The notes beneath the pieces are model-generated. The model searched no databases and was not told the DNA's origin. It saw only the letters and a list, made by a program, of their open reading frames with translations. A program made the position numbers and the translations under genes. A stretch of 64,000 bases of DNA from Thiocapsa roseopersicina (GTDB lineage: Bacteria > Pseudomonadota > Gammaproteobacteria > Chromatiales > Chromatiaceae). Positions 1-10,611 of the stretch are shown piece after piece (position 1 is the first letter of the stretch; each line of letters opens with the position of its first letter). The stretch is taken from positions 1 to 64,000 of the forward strand of contig NZ_FNNZ01000013.1 in assembly GCF_900106925.1 (NCBI RefSeq), read 5' to 3'.

Positions 1-200
1 TGTTGTTCAAGCACCCCGAGGGAGGCCCACCGCTCTCCCTCATACAAGTTGACGATTTAAGAGGAAAAACCCATCAGGGAAGGTGGCCGTACTCAGCGAG
101 GCCTCGTCTCGCTAAGGAACCTGCCGTATGCTTGTTCTCGCTCATCGCCCCACCGCAGACCGCGATCCGCCGACCGACCCTGAAAGCCAACAGCGACAGC

Positions 201-749
201 ATGATGGACGATCACGCCCCCCCCGCAAGCCCCCCACGCGTCCAGACGCTCGGCGCCATGGGTGCGCAGATCACACAGGTCCTGTCCTTGCTCGGGCGTT
301 TCGGCCTGGAGTTCAGCCTTCATGATGCAGGCCAGCCGATTCCCGGCTCTTATTGGGGTGAGTCGGAAGCCGGCCTGGTCCGCGACGTCCTGCATGCCGC
401 ACCCGAGACTCCTCTGCACTCGGTTCTGCACGAGGCGGGGCATTGGATCTGCATGGACCCGGATCGGCGCGCGCGCCTGCATACGGATGCAGGCGGCGAC
501 GACCCGGAAGAGAATGCGGTTTGCTATCTCCAGGTGCTGTTGGCGGATGCGATCCCGGCGCTTGGGCGCGAGCGCCTCTTCGCCGACATGGATTCCTGGG
601 GCTACAGCTTCCGGCTGGGCTCGACCCAGCGTTGGTTCGAGCAGGATGCCGAAGATGCACGACTCTGGCTCTTGGCGTATGGCCTCGTCGATTCGGCGGA
701 TCGCCCGACGTGGCGGGTGCGCCAATGTCCTCGACCGCCCTATACTTGA
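201..749 (+). CDS. Conserved hypothetical protein with HEAGH zincin-like motif
   Basis: I do not recognise a named family. The 182-residue protein has HEAGH at residues 77-81 and an acidic stretch ending EEN at 103-105, followed by a helix-like segment. This layout resembles the metal site of ImmA/IrrE-type and other HExxH zincins, so a zinc peptidase-like fold is inferred, not shown. No signal peptide or membrane segment is visible. The ATG at 201 is chosen because the upstream in-frame sequence looks non-coding; a second ATG follows at once. Bases 1-200 hold no gene I can support. A gene for an exported protein follows 33 bp downstream on the same strand. Confidence 0.6.
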   Translation: MMDDHAPPASPPRVQTLGAMGAQITQVLSLLGRFGLEFSLHDAGQPIPGSYWGESEAGLVRDVLHAAPETPLHSVLHEAGHWICMDPDRRARLHTDAGGDDPEENAVCYLQVLLADAIPALGRERLFADMDSWGYSFRLGSTQRWFEQDAEDARLWLLAYGLVDSADRPTWRVRQCPRPPYT

Positions 750-782
750 TGTATCGGATCCCCGCAGATGTAGGAGTCACCG

Positions 783-1460
783 ATGCGTATCGCCCACCTG
801 ACCGCCGCGGTTTTGATCATCGCGGTTTCCGCCCCGACCTTCGCGTGGGGTCCTTACGGGCCACCACCGGCCGGGCCAGCCTACCCCGCTGTCCCATGGT
901 CCGGCGGATGGAGTGGCGCCGGCCCCTTCGCGGATCCGGGTATGCTCTACGGGCCGGAGTCTTTCGGACCACCGCCGTTCATGGATCCGCCGGGTTTGCC
1001 TGTACCGCCGAGCGACCCCTTCGCCGAACGATCGGATGCGCCTCCCGCGCAGCCCGCGACCTGGAGCCAGCGGGGTAGACATCTGTCGATTTCGCGACGG
1101 GCGACTCCCGACGCCTACCTCGTCGAGATCAGACTTGCGAACATCGATCCCGAGCAGGTTCAAATCAGTTCAAGAGGGCGCGGATTGAGGATTGCCTACC
1201 GGACAAGGGCCGAAGAGTATCGTGACGACAGCTTCGGCGCGGGCTATGGCCGGGGCTACAGTGTCATGAGCGGGTCGGCGAGTCAGCGTCTCAACCTGCC
1301 GCCGGACGCGGACATGGAAGCCATGTCTCGCGAGGTGAGCTCGGACCGGATCCAGCTGCGCATCCCGCGAGTGGATCTGCGGCGATCGGCGCCTTGGTTT
1401 AGTCCATCGGTGCCCGAACGGAACACGGAATCAGGCCCGAGCGCAGCTGCACCGGAGTGA
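783..1460 (+). CDS. Exported Hsp20/alpha-crystallin-like protein
   Basis: A 225-residue protein with an N-terminal Sec signal peptide: a short basic start, then a hydrophobic stretch ending near residue 21 (APTFAWG). Residues 22-95 are rich in Pro and Gly. Residues about 100-200 have the beta-strand pattern of an alpha-crystallin domain (LSISRR, YLVEIRLANI, QRLNLPPDAD, IQLRIPR). Classical Hsp20 proteins are cytoplasmic chaperones, so a periplasmic or envelope small heat-shock-like protein is the inference. An AGGAG ribosome-binding site precedes the ATG by 5-6 bases. Substrate and pathway are unknown. Confidence 0.6.
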   Translation: MRIAHLTAAVLIIAVSAPTFAWGPYGPPPAGPAYPAVPWSGGWSGAGPFADPGMLYGPESFGPPPFMDPPGLPVPPSDPFAERSDAPPAQPATWSQRGRHLSISRRATPDAYLVEIRLANIDPEQVQISSRGRGLRIAYRTRAEEYRDDSFGAGYGRGYSVMSGSASQRLNLPPDADMEAMSREVSSDRIQLRIPRVDLRRSAPWFSPSVPERNTESGPSAAAPE

Positions 1461-1562
1461 GGCAAGGTCCGATGCAGGCGGTGGGCTTGCGGAGATCAGC
1501 GGTAAGCCAAGGTGGTTTCCGGAAAAAGGATCGGTCTCCGGTTGGGGCGAGTTAAGGTGATC

Positions 1563-1723
1563 GCCGGGAATAAGCATCCCGACTGCCCATGCCCGGAAGA
1601 CCTGAAGGGCTGTGCGTGCGAATAAATTCGCACCTACACGCCTGCTGTGCCTTTTCCGGGCATCACTTGAGTCGCCCCAACGCGAATCGCAGGAATGCGC
1701 GGCCGGGATGTTTATTCCCGGAA
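1563..1723. repeat. Nested inverted-repeat element (REP/MITE-like)
   Basis: Three inverted repeats lie inside one another in an otherwise empty intergenic stretch (1461-1791). The outer arms at 1564-1581 and 1704-1721 match over 18 bp with one mismatch, and each arm is itself an imperfect palindrome of the form CGGGA-N7-TCCCG. The middle arms at 1589-1598 and 1654-1663 (ATGCCCGGAA/TTCCGGGCAT) are perfect. The core at 1616-1633 is a perfect 8-bp stem, GTGCGAAT-AA-ATTCGCAC. The whole could fold into one long cruciform. No transposase gene is present, so a non-autonomous mobile or REP-like element is inferred. Confidence 0.6.
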
Positions 1724-1791
1724 GTCGCCCGACAGCGATCGGCCAATCGCCGACAGTCCACGATCAACCCATCAATCAGGAACCCACGCCA

Positions 1792-2190
1792 ATGCCGTTC
1801 GACACACCTCAGGACGCCGAGGACGCCTTCTACGATGCGCTGGAGGCGGGCGACCCCGCGGCCATGACACAGGTGTGGGAGGACTCGGAGGGCATCGCCT
1901 GTCTCCTGCCGATGACGCCGCTGGTGATGGGGCGCGAGGTTCTGCAGCTTTGGCGCTCCATCTTCGAGCAGGCCGGGGCCTTCGACATCCAGGTGCGGCA
2001 CATCGCCTGGATCGAGGCCGGAGAGACCGCGATCCACCTGATCGAAGAACGGATGCAGGGTGGGGCGCCGGGTCAGCCGGGGCCGGCGATCTACGGCACC
2101 AACGTCTTCAGGAAAGGGGCCGATGGCTGGCGTCTGCTGATCCACCAGAACTCGCCGACGCCGCAGGCGCCGAGTGCGCCGGGGGCGTGA
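1792..2190 (+). CDS. SnoaL/NTF2-like family protein
   Basis: A 132-residue protein of the nuclear-transport-factor-2 fold group. Its start (DTPQDAEDAFYDALEAGD, then MTQVWEDSEGIACL) and its end (YGTNVFRKGADGWRLLIHQNSP) follow the usual pattern of SnoaL-like and DUF4440-type proteins. These are small alpha+beta barrels that bind or convert small ligands; no substrate can be read from the sequence. The ATG at 1792 is chosen because homology begins there and the sequence upstream is the palindromic repeat. The 3' end overlaps the GTG start of mtaB by 17 bp, so the two are probably translated from one mRNA. Confidence 0.7.
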   Translation: MPFDTPQDAEDAFYDALEAGDPAAMTQVWEDSEGIACLLPMTPLVMGREVLQLWRSIFEQAGAFDIQVRHIAWIEAGETAIHLIEERMQGGAPGQPGPAIYGTNVFRKGADGWRLLIHQNSPTPQAPSAPGA

Positions 2191-3523
2191 GATCGGACCC
2201 GATGAAGATGGGCTCGCCGTAAGCCTCGGTCGTCGCGTCCATATTACGACGCTCGGCTGCCGGCTCAACGAGGCCGAATCCGAGGAGTGGGCCGAGCGTT
2301 TTCGGGACGCGGGTTTTCGCGTGGTCGACGCGAGCGCCCCGGCCGATCTGGTCGTCGTCAACACCTGCGCCGTCACACAGGAGGCGGTGCGCAAATCGCG
2401 CGGGGTCCTGCGGCGTAGCCAACGCGCCAATCCCGGGGCGCGGCTGATCGTAAGCGGCTGTCTCGCCACGCTCGGGGACAGCGCCGTCTCGGCAGAGTCC
2501 GGCGTTGATTTAATCGTCGCCAATCGCGACAAGGACCGTTTGGTCGAGATCGCGCTCGCCACCCTGAGCCTTCCGGCCATGCCCGAGACGGCTGCAAACG
2601 ATGCCGCCGGAGCACTCTTCGCGCGGGGACGTCAGCGTGCCTTCATCAAGATCCAAGACGGCTGTCGCTACAGCTGCACCTTCTGCATCACCACCGTCGC
2701 GCGAGGTGCCGAGCGCAGCCGGACCCCTGCCGAGATCATCGGCGCAATCGAACGACTGGTCGAGCAGGGCATCCGCGAGGTGGTCCTGACCGGCGTGCAT
2801 CTCGGCGGATACGGCAGCGACTCGGACAGCACGCTATCGGACCTGATCGCGCGCATCCTCGGCGAGACCGGGATCCCGCGTCTACGCATCGGCTCGTTGG
2901 AACCTTGGGATCTCGGCGATGCGTTCTGGCGATGTTTCGAGGATCCGCGCCTGATGCCGCATCTGCACCTGCCGCTGCAAAGCGGCTCGGACAGCGTCCT
3001 GCGACGCATGGCGCGGCGCTGCAAGACGGCCGAGTTCGCGCGCCTGGTCGAGCAGGGTCGCGCGCGCGTGCCGGACCTCAACATCACGACCGACATCATC
3101 GTCGGCTTCCCCGGCGAGAGCGAGGAGGACTGGGACGAGACGCTCGCCTTCGCCGGGTCGATGCGATTCGGCCACATCCATGCCTTTGCCTACTCGCCTC
3201 GGGCAGGAACCCGAGCGGCCGAGATGCCGGGCCAGGTCGATAGCCGGATCAAGCATCGGCGCTTGATCGCTCTGAAGGACCTCGCGCTGCGCATGCGCAC
3301 GGCGGTCCTGCGCGAGCAGATGGGCAAGTCAGTCGAGATCCTCTGCGAGGGCAACCCCGACGGCGAGCGCCGGGAGACGCGATTCGGCTACAGCCCCAAC
3401 TATCTGCCGGTACAGGTCGCGACGCACGAGACCGCGATCGACGGCAACCAGCTCGTCAAGATCGTGCTTGCCGGATTGGACGACGGCGGACTCGCGCTGG
3501 TCGGGCGGCCGACGGATCGGTGA
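2174..3523 (+). CDS. mtaB: tRNA t6A37 methylthiotransferase MtaB-like
   Basis: A 449-residue radical-SAM methylthiotransferase that would convert t6A37 of ANN-reading tRNAs to ms2t6A. The N-terminal UPF0004 domain has the MtaB-type opening TTLGCRLNEAES and further cluster cysteines (NTCAVT, SGCLAT). The radical SAM cluster motif is CRYSCTFC. A TRAM-like tail follows (LREQMGKSVEILCEG). The opening motif with R-L-N favours MtaB over MiaB. No in-frame ATG precedes the first conserved motif, so the GTG at 2174 is taken as start. It lies inside the preceding gene, which suggests translational coupling. Confidence 0.88.
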   Translation: MRRGREIGPDEDGLAVSLGRRVHITTLGCRLNEAESEEWAERFRDAGFRVVDASAPADLVVVNTCAVTQEAVRKSRGVLRRSQRANPGARLIVSGCLATLGDSAVSAESGVDLIVANRDKDRLVEIALATLSLPAMPETAANDAAGALFARGRQRAFIKIQDGCRYSCTFCITTVARGAERSRTPAEIIGAIERLVEQGIREVVLTGVHLGGYGSDSDSTLSDLIARILGETGIPRLRIGSLEPWDLGDAFWRCFEDPRLMPHLHLPLQSGSDSVLRRMARRCKTAEFARLVEQGRARVPDLNITTDIIVGFPGESEEDWDETLAFAGSMRFGHIHAFAYSPRAGTRAAEMPGQVDSRIKHRRLIALKDLALRMRTAVLREQMGKSVEILCEGNPDGERRETRFGYSPNYLPVQVATHETAIDGNQLVKIVLAGLDDGGLALVGRPTDR

Positions 3524-3544
3524 CCCGACAGCCGTGACTGAAAC

Positions 3545-3573
3545 GACCGGGTCCGGGCTCAGAGGCCCCGGTC
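3545..3573. terminator. Possible bidirectional terminator hairpin
   Basis: GACCGGG at 3545-3551 pairs with CCCGGTC at 3567-3573 between convergent genes. The stem overlaps the last codons of the minus-strand gene. No clear T-run follows on either strand, so this is tentative. Confidence 0.3.
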
Positions 3574-4113
3574 GATCTGCGCGGCGCGTGCGGCGTTGAT
3601 CTCGGTGGCGACGTAAGCGAGCGCGAGGCCCATCTCGCGCGTCCAGGACAGCTCGATGCGCCAGGTCGGCGACGGCGTCCAGACATGCATGGCGACCCCC
3701 TCACCGCGACGGATCGCGACCAGACGGCGCCCGGGCGTGGTCGCATCGGGGGAGAAGCGGCTGCGGTCTTCGCCGGGACCGTAGATGTCGCGCAAGGCGG
3801 CATAGGTCTCCTCGTAGCGCAGTTGTGTGGAGACGCCGAAGGCACGCACGACCTTGTAGATCTGGCGGTTGAAGGCGAGCACATAGAGGCGGTCCGGGCC
3901 ATCGACGAACACCAAGGCCAGACTCGCATCCTGCTCCTGGCGCACGAGCGGAGGCGGAACGGCCTGCAACAGCGGCCCGACGTCTCCGCCCAAACAATAA
4001 CGCCCGAACACCATCTTGAGGCACGGCTCGTCGGCGAAGACACCCGGCGAAGCAAACGCAGCGAGGAGAAGGGTGACGATCGCGGCGATTCGGACTCTCA
4101 TTTTTCCACGCAT
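3559..4113 (-). CDS. Hypothetical exported protein
   Basis: A 184-residue protein I cannot assign to a family. It begins with a clear Sec signal peptide (basic start, then IAAIVTLLLAAFASPGVFA, probable cleavage before DEPC). The mature part has two nearby cysteines (CLKMVFGRYC) that could form a disulfide, then a mixed alpha/beta domain. The ATG at 4113 is preceded by GGAG at a good distance, which favours it over the Met four codons later and over longer upstream readings. It is convergent with mtaB. The next minus-strand gene upstream (murI) ends 36 bp away. Confidence 0.6.
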   Translation of the reverse strand: MRGKMRVRIAAIVTLLLAAFASPGVFADEPCLKMVFGRYCLGGDVGPLLQAVPPPLVRQEQDASLALVFVDGPDRLYVLAFNRQIYKVVRAFGVSTQLRYEETYAALRDIYGPGEDRSRFSPDATTPGRRLVAIRRGEGVAMHVWTPSPTWRIELSWTREMGLALAYVATEINAARAAQIDRGL

Positions 4114-4148
4114 GATGTCTCCGCAACGAGGTTGCAAGCCGAGGGACA

Positions 4149-5009
4149 TCATCGGCTGCACCCGGCGCCTTGAACGACGAGGGCCTCACCCTCTCCGAAA
4201 AGCGGTGTCGCCGCCTCCCGGGTCAAGGGATAGAGCTCCAGCGGTGCGCCCCAGAGCCGTTCCATCACCGCAGCGACCGTGCCCGGCTCGCCGCTCGTCC
4301 AGAAACGCTCGGTTCCCACGCGGCCGGGCGGTGCGAGCAGACCAACCTCGGCCAGACGGCGATGAACCTGCCGCGCAACGGCAGCCCCGGAGTCCAACAC
4401 GGTCGTCCGGGATCCTGCAATCTCCGCGATCAGCCTACCAAGGTGCGGATAATGGGTGCAGCCCAGGACCAGGGTATCGGCACCCTGCGCCAAGAGCGGC
4501 TCGACGTAGGCCGCCAACAGGGCTCGCGTGCCTTCGCCCTCCAGGTCCCCGGCCTCGACCCGCTCGACCAGACCCGGACACGCCTGGAGGAGAATCTCCG
4601 GCCCCTCCCCCATGCGCGCGAGCAGCTGCTTGAAGGTGTGGCTCGCCAGGGTCTGTCGCGTGGCCAGAACACCGATCACGCCCGAGCGGGTCCGGTCGAT
4701 GGCCGGCTTCACGGCAGGCTCCATGGCGATCACCGGCACCGAATACCGGGTCCGGAGCACCCGGGCCGCGGCACCGGTCGCCGTATTGCAGGCCACGACG
4801 ATCGCCTTCGCCCCGCGAGCGATCAGCTGCTCGGTGACCGCAACGGCGCGCAGCTCGATCGCATCGGCCGACTGATCGCCGTAAGGCGCATAGGCCGAGT
4901 CGGCGACATAGAGCAGATCTTCGTGCGGCAGCGCGCGACGGATCTCGCGCAGGACCGATAGACCGCCGACACCCGAGTCGAAGACGCCGATCGGCTGATG
5001 CGCCGTCAT
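4149..5009 (-). CDS. murI: Glutamate racemase
   Basis: A 286-residue MurI that interconverts L- and D-glutamate in the cytoplasm and so supplies D-Glu for peptidoglycan. The opening GVFDSGVGGLSVL contains the conserved Asp-Ser pair. VACNTATGAA and VLGCTHYPHL carry the two catalytic cysteines of the Asp/Glu racemase family. The start is the Met that opens the conserved region; about 60 in-frame residues further upstream lack homology features. It is separated from xthA upstream by about 120 bp. Confidence 0.93.
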   Translation of the reverse strand: MTAHQPIGVFDSGVGGLSVLREIRRALPHEDLLYVADSAYAPYGDQSADAIELRAVAVTEQLIARGAKAIVVACNTATGAAARVLRTRYSVPVIAMEPAVKPAIDRTRSGVIGVLATRQTLASHTFKQLLARMGEGPEILLQACPGLVERVEAGDLEGEGTRALLAAYVEPLLAQGADTLVLGCTHYPHLGRLIAEIAGSRTTVLDSGAAVARQVHRRLAEVGLLAPPGRVGTERFWTSGEPGTVAAVMERLWGAPLELYPLTREAATPLFGEGEALVVQGAGCSR

Positions 5010-5130
5010 CGCGTGAGTGCTCTTGCCGAAGCAGGTTTTCGGGACATGATGTGAGGCATCAGGATCGCCGTGTTGATTGAGTAAAGATGCTTGCCCGGAT
5101 GCGAATCGCCGTTCGACCTCGAAGGCGGAC

Positions 5131-6816
<1,686 letters not shown>

Positions 6817-6895
6817 TCGCACCCCGCATCGCCTATCGAACGGCCCGCGAGCGGACCATAATGAAACCTAAGTCAACCGTCACGGGGGACAAGGG

Positions 6896-8320
6896 ATGGG
6901 CCAAGAGATTGCGGGGGCGCATTTCACCGAGCAGGACTTCGTCGAATTCGCCAATCGGCTGCACGAGGAGACGGCGCTCTTGGAGGACTGGCTCGACTCC
7001 GATCGGTTCGAGGTCTCCGAGCCGACCGCCGGATTCGAGCTGGAGGCTTGGCTCGTGGATCCTCGCCTGGATCCGGCACCCGAGGTCGAATCGCTGCTTG
7101 CGGGTCTGAATGACCCCTTGGTGGTCGCGGAGCTCGCGACGTTCAACGCGGAGATCAACGGCTCCCCGATGCCGCTGACGGGCGACTGTCTGTCTCGACT
7201 CGCGACCGAGCTGACCGCGACGCTGCAACGATGCGACCGCATGGCTCAGACACTGGGGACGCGTCTCTTGACGATCGGCATCCTACCGACCGTGCGCCCG
7301 CAGCATCTGAGCCTCGGCGCGATGACACCGCGACAGCGTTACCGAGCGCTGAACGACCAAATCTTCGCCCTGCGGCACGACCGCCCCCTGAGGCTCGAGA
7401 TCGCGGGACGCGACCATCTCGCGCTGGAGTGGCACGATGTCATGTTGGAGGCCGCCGCGACCTCGTTTCAGATCCACCTCAAGGTGACCCCGAAGGAAGC
7501 GGCGCGCGTCTACAACGCATCGAAGATCATCAGCGGCCCCATGGTCGCCATCTCGGCCAACTCGCCTTATCTCTTCGGACACGACCTCTGGGACGAGACC
7601 CGGATCCCGCTGTTCGAGCAGGCGGTCTCCCCGGGCGGCCCCATCCTGCAGGAACGCGTGAGCTTCGGTTTCCGGTTTGCCGAGCGTTCCATCATGGAGA
7701 CCTTTCGCGCGAACCTGGAGCGCTATCCGGTCCTGCTCCCGCACCTCATGGAGGAGGAGCCGCAGGCGTTGGCCCATCTGTGTCTTCACAATGGTACCAT
7801 TTGGCGTTGGAACCGCCCGCTGATCGGCTTCGATGCGGCACGGCGACCGCATCTGCGCATCGAGCACCGTGTCGTTCCGGCCGGCCCGACGGTGTCGGAC
7901 ATGATCGCCAATGCGGCCTTGTATCTCGGTGCCGTGCGCGATCTAGCCGATCAACCCGAGCCACCGGAATCGCGGATCCCCTTCCTGCACACCCGCGCGG
8001 CCTTTTATGCCTGTGCACGCGAAGGACTGGATGCCCGGATTCAGTGGCTCGACGGCGCGATGCTTCCGGTCACACGCATCCTCCGAGAGGATCTCTTGCC
8101 CCGAGCGCGGCGCGGGCTGCTGGCTGCGGGCATCGACCCGACGGAGATCGCACATTGGCTCGGCATCGTCGAGCGACGGCTCGAAACGCGCCGAACCGGC
8201 GCCGGTTGGCAACGCGCCTGGGTCGCCCGTCATGGCCCCGACATGGCCGGCCTGACCGCCGCCTACCTGGAACAGCAAGACACGGGGCGGCCGGTACACG
8301 AGTGGGCCTTGCTCGGCTGA
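6896..8320 (+). CDS. Glutamate-cysteine ligase family protein (GCS2-like)
   Basis: A 474-residue carboxylate-amine ligase of the GCS2 superfamily. Near the N-terminus, GFELEAWLVD holds the E-x-E motif typical of ATP/metal binding in this fold, and NAEINGSP is another conserved block. The substrate is uncertain: relatives include true gamma-glutamylcysteine synthetases and enzymes acting on other amines. The ATG lies just after GGGGGACAAGGG, a good ribosome-binding site. The next gene on the strand is an M14-type hydrolase, and such pairs recur in proteobacteria, so the two probably act on the same glutamyl or aspartyl conjugate (inference). Confidence 0.75.
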   Translation: MGQEIAGAHFTEQDFVEFANRLHEETALLEDWLDSDRFEVSEPTAGFELEAWLVDPRLDPAPEVESLLAGLNDPLVVAELATFNAEINGSPMPLTGDCLSRLATELTATLQRCDRMAQTLGTRLLTIGILPTVRPQHLSLGAMTPRQRYRALNDQIFALRHDRPLRLEIAGRDHLALEWHDVMLEAAATSFQIHLKVTPKEAARVYNASKIISGPMVAISANSPYLFGHDLWDETRIPLFEQAVSPGGPILQERVSFGFRFAERSIMETFRANLERYPVLLPHLMEEEPQALAHLCLHNGTIWRWNRPLIGFDAARRPHLRIEHRVVPAGPTVSDMIANAALYLGAVRDLADQPEPPESRIPFLHTRAAFYACAREGLDARIQWLDGAMLPVTRILREDLLPRARRGLLAAGIDPTEIAHWLGIVERRLETRRTGAGWQRAWVARHGPDMAGLTAAYLEQQDTGRPVHEWALLG

Positions 8321-8423
8321 TCGGATCGTGCCGAACCCACGGATCCCTCCAACGAATCACGACAGGCTCGACCGCATACCGAGCGACCTTTCAACCCACT
8401 CCCGAATCGACGATCAAGACGCC

Positions 8424-9458
8424 ATGCTGCAAGAGCTCGATGATCTTCCGGAAGGCCTCCTCGAGGCCGAAAGCCATGAGCTGGATCGGCTGCTCGGCGC
8501 GCCGACATTGATCCATCTGCCCGGCGCTCGCGAGCCCGCGCTCTTCGTGTCGGTGCTCATGCACGGCAACGAGACGGTCGGGTGGGAGGCGATCCGCGCT
8601 TTGCTGCGCGAACGGCTCGAACGCTTCGGCGAGCTGCGCCTACCGCGGGCGCTCAGCATCTTCATCGGCAACGTGAGCGCGGCGGCATCAGGGGTGCGCC
8701 GTCTGCCCGGACAACCGGACTACAACCGAGTCTGGCCCGGCACCGATCGCGCGCACACCCCCGAGCACGACCTGATGGCGGAAGTCGTGCGCATCATGGC
8801 CGAACGCGGACTCTTCGCCAGCCTGGACATCCACAACAACACGGGCTCGAATCCGCATTACGCCTGCGTGAAACGGATCGACAACCGGTTTCTGAACCTC
8901 GCCAATCTGTTCGGACGCATCGTCGTCTATTTCACCCGACCGACCGGCGTGCAGTCGCTCGCCATGGCCAAGCTGTGCCCGTCCGTCACGGTGGAATGCG
9001 GCAAGGTGGGAGAGCAGCAGGGGATCGAGCATGCCCGCAGCTTCATCGAGGCCGCGCTGCATCTCGCACGCATCTCGCCCCATCCGGTCGCGCCGCAAGA
9101 TATCGATCTCTTCCACACGGTTGCTCAGGTGAAGGTCCGCGAGGATGTGGGGTTCGGATTCTCTCCGGAAGAGGCCGACCTTCAGCTCAATCCGGCCTTG
9201 GAACATCTCAACTTCTGCGAGCTGCCCCGAGGCATGGCCTTCGGTCGCATCGCTCCGGGCTTGGGGATCGGTCTGGACGTGCGCGACGAGCACGGAAGGG
9301 ATGTCGGCGAGCGCTACTTCCACGTCGAAGACCAAGAGCTGCGGCTACGACAACCCGTCATGCCCTCGATGCTGACGAGCAACCAGGTCGTCATCCGACA
9401 GGATTGTCTCTGTTATCTGATGGAACGTTACAGCGACCATCTGCCGACGGAAGACTAA
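8424..9458 (+). CDS. M14 family succinylglutamate desuccinylase/aspartoacylase-like hydrolase
   Basis: A 344-residue zinc amidohydrolase. The zinc ligands are visible as HGNE (VLMHGNETVGWEAI) and the His of LDIHNNTGSNPH, and a conserved acidic motif appears as VECGKVGEQQ. The usual reaction is hydrolysis of an N-acyl amino acid. Without the rest of an arginine-succinyltransferase pathway, AstE itself is unlikely. The ATG at 8424 fits the family start; a GTG at 8328, eight bases after the preceding stop, would add 32 residues. It is probably co-transcribed with the GCS2-like gene. Confidence 0.75.
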   Translation: MLQELDDLPEGLLEAESHELDRLLGAPTLIHLPGAREPALFVSVLMHGNETVGWEAIRALLRERLERFGELRLPRALSIFIGNVSAAASGVRRLPGQPDYNRVWPGTDRAHTPEHDLMAEVVRIMAERGLFASLDIHNNTGSNPHYACVKRIDNRFLNLANLFGRIVVYFTRPTGVQSLAMAKLCPSVTVECGKVGEQQGIEHARSFIEAALHLARISPHPVAPQDIDLFHTVAQVKVREDVGFGFSPEEADLQLNPALEHLNFCELPRGMAFGRIAPGLGIGLDVRDEHGRDVGERYFHVEDQELRLRQPVMPSMLTSNQVVIRQDCLCYLMERYSDHLPTED

Positions 9459-9489
9459 AGGGATTCCGGAACTACTATGCCCGTAGTCA

Positions 9490-9515
9490 GTTGTGCTGAC
9501 GATAGGAAGCACAAC
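9490..9515. other. Perfect 8-bp inverted repeat in convergent gap
   Basis: GTTGTGCT at 9490-9497 pairs with AGCACAAC at 9508-9515 across a 10-base loop, just 3' of the M14 hydrolase gene. It could act as a terminator stem, but no T-run follows. Confidence 0.35.
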
Positions 9516-9564
9516 TTGCGCCGACGGTTGGTTTTGCCTCGCACGGCTCGGCACAACGGCACTC

Positions 9565-9586
9565 GGCGCGCCGGTGCCGGCGCGCC
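9565..9586. terminator. Strong GC hairpin between convergent genes
   Basis: GGCGCGCCGG at 9565-9574 and CCGGCGCGCC at 9577-9586 form a perfect 10-bp stem with a 2-base centre. It lies 30 bp from the end of lipA on the minus strand and after the M14 hydrolase gene on the plus strand. No U-tract is seen, so termination is inferred from position and stability. Confidence 0.45.
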
Positions 9587-9615
9587 ATCCATCCCGGGTT
9601 CTCGGCGGCCAGCCG

Positions 9616-10611
9616 TCAGACCTGCTCCGACTCCAAGCCGTCGAAGATCTCGCTCGCCTGACGATCGGCGTGGTAAGAGGAGCGCACCATGGGAGCGCTC
9701 GCGACGTTGGAGAACCCGATCGACTCGGCGAAGCGCCCGAGGTCTTCGAACTCGTCCGGGGTCCAATAGCGCTTCACGGGCAGGTGATCGCGACTGGGCT
9801 GAAGATACTGACCCAAGGTGAGCATGTCGCAACCGTGCGTGCGCAGATCACGCAGGGTCTCCTCGACCTCCTCGCGCGTCTCCCCGAGTCCGAGCATCAA
9901 CCCCGACTTGGTCGGCACGCCGGGATGAACCGCCTTGAAGGCGGCGAGCAACTGCAACGAGCCCGCATAGTCCGCCCCCGGGCGCGCCTCTCGATAGAGC
10001 CGCGGAACCGTCTCGAGATTATGGTTGAAGACGTCCGGCACCCCGGCTCCCACGAATTGCGCGAGCGCGAGCCCCTCACGGCCGCGGAAATCGGGCACTA
10101 GGACCTCGAGCTTGATCGTCGGACTGCACTCGCGAACCGCGGCCAGGCAGGCCGCGAAATGCGCGGCTCCGCCGTCGCGAAGATCGTCGCGGTCCACCGA
10201 TGTGATCACCACATAGCGAAGACCCATGGCCGCAATCGACTCGGCCAGATGTCGCGGCTCGTCCGGATCGACAGGCTGCGGACGCCCGTGCGCGACGTCG
10301 CAGAAGGGGCAGCGCCGCGTGCAGATGTCGCCCAGGATCATGAAGGTCGCGGTGCCGTGATTGAAGCACTCGCCCAGATTCGGGCACATCGCCTCTTCAC
10401 AGACGCTCGCCAGTTTGCCTTTGCGCAACAGACTCTTGATCCGGTTGACGCCCGCTCCGACAGGCGCCTTGGCCCGGATCCACGCGGGCTTGCGGAGGAT
10501 CTCGGTCGCGGGTTCGATCTTGATCGGGATACGCGAAACCTTATCGTGTCCGCGCTGATGGGTTTCGGGTGTCGTCCGCGAAGGGGCGTCGAGCGGTTGT
10601 TCGGGGGCCAT
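9616..10611 (-). CDS. lipA: Lipoyl synthase
   Basis: A 331-residue radical-SAM enzyme that inserts two sulfurs into octanoyl groups to make lipoyl cofactors. The auxiliary cluster motif is [12 protein letters not shown], and the radical SAM motif is CTRRCPFC, both in the LipA-specific arrangement. Downstream blocks ([25 protein letters not shown]) are also typical. No lipB lies beside it. The ATG at 10611 has a weak ribosome-binding site, but the N-terminal length is normal. Confidence 0.95.
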   Translation of the reverse strand: MAPEQPLDAPSRTTPETHQRGHDKVSRIPIKIEPATEILRKPAWIRAKAPVGAGVNRIKSLLRKGKLASVCEEAMCPNLGECFNHGTATFMILGDICTRRCPFCDVAHGRPQPVDPDEPRHLAESIAAMGLRYVVITSVDRDDLRDGGAAHFAACLAAVRECSPTIKLEVLVPDFRGREGLALAQFVGAGVPDVFNHNLETVPRLYREARPGADYAGSLQLLAAFKAVHPGVPTKSGLMLGLGETREEVEETLRDLRTHGCDMLTLGQYLQPSRDHLPVKRYWTPDEFEDLGRFAESIGFSNVASAPMVRSSYHADRQASEIFDGLESEQV

